From Cyclostephanos tholiformis (lineage: Eukaryota > Bacillariophyta > Thalassiosirophyceae > Thalassiosirales > Thalassiosiraceae): a stretch of 12,149 nucleotides of DNA. Position 1 is the first letter of the stretch. Every line of letters begins with the position of its first letter. The notes under the pieces are model-generated. The model was not told the DNA's origin and did no database searches. It saw only the letters and a program-made list of their open reading frames with translations. The position numbers and the translations under genes were made by a program. The stretch lies in the NCBI GenBank assembly GCA_036939975.1, contig JALLPB010002661.1, positions 1 through 12,149 of the forward strand. Direction: 5' to 3'. Below are positions 8,253-12,149 of the stretch, piece after piece.

Positions 8253-8579
8253 ATTATATTTTAGACCTTCGCACGTGGTCATTTAGGCTTATGCCCCGGC
8301 ATACAGTTATTCAAAAGGGGCCAATAACTCTCTCTCTGTGTCTCTCTGGGGGTCCTGGGTCATTCATGTTTGCGTTTCCATGATACATTGAATTTTCGAT
8401 TCCTATTGATTCCTCCTCTCGTCAGTGGACAGGTACCATAGCCACGATCGCCAGAGTTGGACATAGCATGCAGTCACAGTTGATAGGAAGAAATTTATTT
8501 TACTTACCGGATATTTGCTACGATCGAATTGATGGTCTCATAATAATCCATACCACGATACTCTTCTCAAACCGCAACC
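8253..8579 (+). promoter_or_regulatory. Upstream region of the kinase gene
   Basis: There is no convincing coding sequence between the candidate transposon end and the kinase ATG. It holds a CACGTG box at 8272-8277, a CT-rich microsatellite at about 8328-8348 and a mixed-composition stretch to the start codon, whose context is CCGCAACCATGCC. No TATA box at a credible distance was recognised, so promoter elements are not assigned individually. The label rests on position only. Confidence 0.3.
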
Positions 8580-9971
8580 ATGCCAGCTCACAAAATGATG
8601 AATAACATCAACAACAACGTGCCCAAAGTCATGGTGACTTTCGACCAAGAATTCACCCCGTCGCCTTTAAAGGCCTCTCATACGATGGACACCGCCAACT
8701 CTTCCCGATGCGACTCCGCCCCCCACGATTATCATCGTCGACATCGACGACAGGACGACGAAGTCGCCGATGACGCCGCGCCGATACCTCCCATCGTTAT
8801 CACCGGCGAATGTATCGACATTGAGCTAAGGTACCACGTCGATCCCCGCGTGCTCGGCATCGGCCAGAACGGCTCGGTGCGAATGGGCATCGATCGAGTC
8901 ACCGGCCAGCGACGGGCCGTGAAAACCATTCGCAAGCGGGATCATCCGTCGAGGCCGGGCGTGATCGATCGCGAGATCGCGCTGCTACGGGACGTGGATC
9001 ACGGCGGCATCTTGCGTCTCGTGGACGTCTTCGAGGACGACGAGTACGTGCACATCGTCACCGATCTTTGCACGGGGGGGGAGCTGTTCGACAAGATCGT
9101 GACGAGGACGACGCGGGGGCGCGACAACGACGACGGCGGCGGCGGCGGCGGCGACGACGACGGTCCCTGTTTCGCGGAGGCGGAGGCCGCGAGGATCATA
9201 CATCAGATACTGGACGCCGTGTCCTACCTGCATGAGAGGGACATCGTGCACAGGGACATCAAGCCCGAGAACGTGCTGTTCGAGACCGACGAGGAGGATT
9301 CGCCGGTGAAAATTATCGACCTCGGCCTCTCCCGGAGGCACATTTCGGACGTCGAGGGGCCGATGTCCTCCTTCGTCGGCACACCCTATTACATCGCTCC
9401 GGAGGTACTGAACAAAAAGTACGATAAGTCGTGCGACGTCTGGTCGGTGGGGATCATAACCTACACCCTCCTATGCGGTTACCCCCCCTTCAACGGATCC
9501 GACAACGATCGCATACTCGACGCAGTCCGACTTGGACGTTACATGTTCCCGTCCGCGGACTGGTCGCGCAAGAGCCGCGAATCGCGCAACTTCATACGAC
9601 GCATGCTGCAGAAGGACCCGCGTAAGCGCATGACCGCGAGGGAGGCGATGGAGCATCCGTGGATTCTGAAGCACGTGGGGGTCGGTCGCGAGGTGGAGGT
9701 AACGACGACGACAACTACGATAACGAAGACGAGCGACGAGGAAACCCGGGACGTTTCATCGGCGGAGGTCGTGCCTCGCGTATCGCCGACGAGTAGTGCT
9801 CCTACCCCCCCCGCGCCGCCGTCGCCGATGCCAACTCCACGCCGGACGAGGAGGAATTCGATCAAGGCCGTCGACTGTGGATTTCGGTACACGCCGCCTT
9901 TCATTAACCGAAAATTTTTGAGTAAGGACAATAGTACTCCCCGACACCTTCTGCGATCCTCATTCTTGTGA
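8580..9971 (+). CDS. CaMK-group Ser/Thr protein kinase (463 aa)
   Basis: This kinase phosphorylates Ser/Thr of protein substrates, probably in the cytosol, since no signal peptide or membrane segment is seen. A polar 85-residue N-tail precedes the domain. Visible elements are the Gly loop GIGQNG at 93-98, K115 in AVK, the helix C E132, HRDIKPEN with D226, DLG at 247-249 in place of the usual DFG, GTPYYIAPE at 267-275, CDVWSVG with D286, and R350 near the domain end at about 361. The IKPEN, GTPYYIAPEVL and YPPF motifs place it with the CaMK/CDPK group. There are no EF-hands, so it is not a classical CDPK; a calmodulin-regulated or CDPK-related kinase fits better. Residues 177-196 form an Asp/Gly-rich insert before helix E. 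The C-tail has a Thr run, a Pro-rich stretch and a basic RRTRRNS site that could be phosphorylated. Start context and length agree with a single-exon gene. Confidence 0.9.
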   Translation: MPAHKMMNNINNNVPKVMVTFDQEFTPSPLKASHTMDTANSSRCDSAPHDYHRRHRRQDDEVADDAAPIPPIVITGECIDIELRYHVDPRVLGIGQNGSVRMGIDRVTGQRRAVKTIRKRDHPSRPGVIDREIALLRDVDHGGILRLVDVFEDDEYVHIVTDLCTGGELFDKIVTRTTRGRDNDDGGGGGGDDDGPCFAEAEAARIIHQILDAVSYLHERDIVHRDIKPENVLFETDEEDSPVKIIDLGLSRRHISDVEGPMSSFVGTPYYIAPEVLNKKYDKSCDVWSVGIITYTLLCGYPPFNGSDNDRILDAVRLGRYMFPSADWSRKSRESRNFIRRMLQKDPRKRMTAREAMEHPWILKHVGVGREVEVTTTTTTITKTSDEETRDVSSAEVVPRVSPTSSAPTPPAPPSPMPTPRRTRRNSIKAVDCGFRYTPPFINRKFLSKDNSTPRHLLRSSFL

Positions 9972-10080
9972 TTCACAGTGCGAATCAAGATGCCCTCGAG
10001 GCCAATTACTCAAACATCATTGTTCGTAACTACATGTATGATACATTGCTTGACTATGATTATCTCTCCGTGTAACATTT

Positions 10081-10086
10081 AATAAA
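10081..10086 (+). terminator. Poly(A) signal AATAAA of the kinase gene
   Basis: A canonical AATAAA lies 109 nt after the kinase stop codon in an AT-richer stretch, a usual 3' UTR distance. It is on the + strand, so it serves the kinase rather than the convergent gene. No matching signal was found for the minus-strand gene in the 240 bp between the two stops. Confidence 0.55.
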
Positions 10087-10213
10087 TCAGTATGATTACA
10101 TTTGACGAATGAATGGCGTGTTCGTTTTGTATTCCATCGTGCCAACACCGGTCATTGATGCTTCTGAAAAGTCAATCGATCTCTAGAGAAGACAGCATTT
10201 TTCCGATCCTCAT

Positions 10214-12049
10214 TCAACGAGACATTAGTAGATATTCCCCCCCATCTGCCATCCGACGACAATGACGACACAGAGAATGTAAGTTCAATAGTACCGACTC
10301 GGCGGGCCATAACGTCGATACATCCACACCAGCGCGAAAGCACAGGGCTACGATGTCGTTCTGAAGCAGCTGCAACCCCGTGGCGAACCGTTCTTCGGCC
10401 GCGCGGAACTCCTCGCGGTCGGAAAACGTTGTCGGACGTCGCATCCCGCCCTCGGCAATGTCTCCCTCACGACCATTATTCGACTCGCCGCCGCCACCGC
10501 CACACGTGCTCGTCTCGTCTCTCCAACGGGGAGGATTAAGGACGTATTCCGTCGCGGACTTGTCATAACTTTCCCTCAAGTACGCAAATGATGCGCGATC
10601 GACGCGCCTCGATATGGAATCGGGTGACATGGAAATTGCATCGTTCGATCCCGCGAATGCCGGGGGGGGGTCGTCGTTTCCGCTCGGTGATGCATTCGGG
10701 GCAGGTCCGCGGTCGTGGTAGGTGCCAGGGGGTAGGGCCGGCATGTGAGCGAAGGCCAGAGACGTCGCGGACGTTGTCAGAGAAGCCACCCTCCGCGCGG
10801 AGGATCCCACGATGGCGAGGAAGGAGGATCTCCTCTTCTCCTGGGAATGGGGAATCAATCGAGGATGTTGTTGCGTCGGACTTTTCGTCGGCGAAATTCT
10901 CGACATCCCCTCGTTGAGGCAGGCGTCGCACAAACGAGTTCGATTGTCGTCCCCCCCGAAGTACTCGTCGTCGTCGTCGTCGTCGCCATCGTCATCTCGC
11001 CCATCGCAGTCGCTCGACACGTCGATCACGTCGCCGCCGAAATCGTATACCGATCCACATTTATGGCACTCCTCGAAGAAGACAAGAATGGGATGGGGTA
11101 GGACCACGCCGAGGCAGCTTGCGACCAATTGGGTGAGGGACGCCACTAGTCGCAAGCTCGACGCGAGCACCGCCGACGGGATGACGCCGTACAATACCGG
11201 ACCTGCGTGGGGTAGGGGTAGACCACCGATCTTGCCGACTCCGGTGGCGGCCACGTTGTCGATTTTCGCGTCGGCGGCATCATCCGCGTCGTGTCGACCA
11301 CCGTCGTTCCCATCGGAATACTGCTCCCCCACGTCCAGGCGATGCATGTCGAACACCCGGCACGCGAGGCGAAAACGGAGGGTTCGTATTTCTCGCGTCC
11401 CGGAGAGGAGAGCATCCCGTAGTCCTCCCCCCCCCTTCCCCTTCATCGTCATACCATCGCCATCCCCCGTCCGTTCCCCCCCATCAGCCCCCCCCCCACC
11501 CGTTTCGTCGAGTAGACACCGCCGCATCCGATCCAACCTCTCCCGCGCACATCGGACCTTCTCGGACATCGATGACAATTCCCCCTCCCGGACGTCGTTT
11601 TCCATCGTCAATGAGGCGACACGCACGGCGAGGTCGTTGCCACGACATCGAAGTTCGTTCAGGTCCCGACCTAGACGTGTGACACGTCGGTGAATCCGAT
11701 TCGGATCCGGCATCGTCGCCGCCATCCCGCCCATCGCACGCGAGATGTCGTCGTCGTCGTCGTGGTCGTCCACTCCGACATACTCATCGACGGCATCATC
11801 ATCGCCGCCACGACGATGATATAACGGACGTCGCGTCGCGAGCAGTCGACGACGACAGTCCTCCCTCGCTATATCGCGACGTTCCATCGACGTTCGGTAC
11901 CGGTCGATTTGGTCGGCAAGTCGTCGGGTCGCGCACGGCCGACACGATAGATCCCGTTGGGAGGGGGGGGGGGGGTAGGGGGATGCGGTTCGCGATGATC
12001 CGGCCGCGTTTCCGCAATAGCAGGGGGAGGGCGATGCCGATGTTGTCAT
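10214..12049 (-). CDS. ATG14/UVRAG (VPS38)-family subunit of the Vps34 PI3-kinase complex
   Basis: Members of this family link Vps34, Vps15 and Beclin-1/ATG6 in the complex that makes PI3P for autophagy (ATG14) or endosomal sorting (UVRAG/VPS38). I start at the ATG at 12047-12049 (611 aa): upstream codons turn AT-rich and have no other ATG. N-terminal C10-x-C12 and C36-xx-C39 resemble the paired-Cys region of ATG14. Residues 118-180 form an Arg/Glu-rich coiled coil. FRLACRVFDM at 226-235 and KIGGLPLPHAG...VIPSAVLASSLRLVASLTQLVASCL...LPHPI at 273-320 match the family's core domain. Residues 545-596 (FRAAEERFATGLQLLQNDI...VLLNLHSL) match its C-terminal BARA-like end. Odd features are an insert at 328-377 with CHKC and CDAC flanking an Asp run, and long Gly/Ser/Pro inserts. 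The N-terminal Cys pairs favour ATG14, but VPS38/UVRAG cannot be excluded. No intron is needed. Confidence 0.75.
   Translation of the reverse strand: MTTSASPSPCYCGNAAGSSRTASPYPPPPSQRDLSCRPCATRRLADQIDRYRTSMERRDIAREDCRRRLLATRRPLYHRRGGDDDAVDEYVGVDDHDDDDDISRAMGGMAATMPDPNRIHRRVTRLGRDLNELRCRGNDLAVRVASLTMENDVREGELSSMSEKVRCARERLDRMRRCLLDETGGGGADGGERTGDGDGMTMKGKGGGGLRDALLSGTREIRTLRFRLACRVFDMHRLDVGEQYSDGNDGGRHDADDAADAKIDNVAATGVGKIGGLPLPHAGPVLYGVIPSAVLASSLRLVASLTQLVASCLGVVLPHPILVFFEECHKCGSVYDFGGDVIDVSSDCDGRDDDGDDDDDDEYFGGDDNRTRLCDACLNEGMSRISPTKSPTQQHPRLIPHSQEKRRSSFLAIVGSSARRVASLTTSATSLAFAHMPALPPGTYHDRGPAPNASPSGNDDPPPAFAGSNDAISMSPDSISRRVDRASFAYLRESYDKSATEYVLNPPRWRDETSTCGGGGGESNNGREGDIAEGGMRRPTTFSDREEFRAAEERFATGLQLLQNDIVALCFRAGVDVSTLWPAESVLLNLHSLCRHCRRMADGGEYLLMSR
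10960..10995. repeat. CGT/CAT trinucleotide repeat coding an Asp run
   Basis: Repeated (CGT)n with CAT/CGC interruptions on the + strand encodes, on the minus strand, the Asp-rich run inside the autophagy protein's CxxC...CxxC insert. Similar CGT/CAT-type repeats at about 11745-11775 encode a second Asp run. Their replication-slippage nature explains variable acidic inserts. Confidence 0.6.
11959..11983. repeat. G-run, quadruplex-prone, within the ATG14/UVRAG-like gene
   Basis: On the + strand three G-tracts occur together: GGGA, a run of 13 G, then TAGGGGG. The minus strand encodes the Pro-rich SPYPPPPSQ stretch of the autophagy protein between its two N-terminal Cys pairs. Four or more guanine blocks in 25 bp could form a G-quadruplex, and the run is also a likely place for sequencing length errors. 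Confidence 0.6.
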
Positions 12050-12149
12050 CACGTGTGGATTTTTTGTTGGTATATTATTTTGGGAGATTGACTCATACCT
12101 GGCTTTAGTAAAACACCCTATCGTAGGACAGCTATATCTTTTCAACCTA

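Noticed and set aside
8225..8300. A tRNA gene on the minus strand
   Set aside because: Only a T-arm-like stem (GTGGG/CCCAC with an 8-nt loop) is present; no pairing acceptor stem or convincing anticodon arm could be drawn.
9539..9988. Minus-strand open frame of 149 codons opposite the kinase C-terminus
   Set aside because: It is a low-complexity Val/Gly translation antisense to Thr/Pro-rich kinase codons; the + strand gene explains the openness.
10812..11693. A 293-codon + strand open frame rich in Ser, Arg and Pro
   Set aside because: It lies entirely opposite the ATG14/UVRAG-like gene, has no domain, and its composition is what GC-rich antisense of Asp/Gly/Arg codons gives.
12050..12145. 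N-terminal extension of the autophagy protein to the window edge
   Set aside because: It begins at a TTG codon, is AT-rich unlike the rest of the gene, and the first ATG at 12049 directly precedes the expected Cys motif.

Overview
The window looks like nuclear DNA from a microalga, most likely a diatom. The evidence is a short 73-nt GT-AG intron, a decayed DDE transposase carrying the motif series I associate with diatom genomes (DSGPGR, then QETDQ), a CaMK-type kinase, an ATG14/UVRAG-like autophagy subunit and an AATAAA poly(A) signal. No gene here names the species, so the assignment is inference.

The window has two halves. Bases 1 to about 8250 are comparatively AT-rich and read as a pile-up of mobile-element remains, all on the + strand. 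(1) 84-1957 holds protein-like fragments broken by stops and frame changes, including a CXC (tesmin/TSO1-like) cysteine array and a WHRD-containing segment. (2) 2192-4934 is a piggyBac-like transposase gene. Its two long open frames join in frame across a 73-nt intron, and all four expected catalytic Asp residues and the C-terminal Cys-rich finger are present, but its first ~200 bp are scrambled by frame changes, two of them at G-runs. (3) 4967-5429 is a ~115-bp tandem array carrying eight copies of a 15-bp quasi-palindrome. (4) 5490-8252 is a second DNA transposon. A DDE_1-type transposase pseudogene (about 5646-7750) is flanked by candidate 39-bp terminal inverted repeats, and its 3' non-coding part contains a 48-bp duplication and several hairpins.

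Bases 8580 to the end are GC-rich, CpG-rich and gene-dense. A calcium/calmodulin-dependent-type protein kinase (8580-9971, +) faces a convergent gene for an ATG14/UVRAG/VPS38-like subunit of the class III PI3-kinase (Vps34) complex (10214-12049, -). Both carry low-complexity acidic, Gly or Pro inserts encoded by homopolymer and trinucleotide runs. The two genes need not be functionally linked; the arrangement is a normal tail-to-tail pair with 242 bp between stops. The right end of the second transposon lies about 330 bp before the kinase start codon, so the kinase's upstream region abuts transposon sequence.

The items most worth following up are the 115-bp paired-palindrome array behind the piggyBac gene, the intact-looking spliced piggyBac core, the inverted repeats defining the second element, the unidentified CXC/WHRD gene remains, and an extra zinc-type CxxC...CxxC insertion in the autophagy protein.
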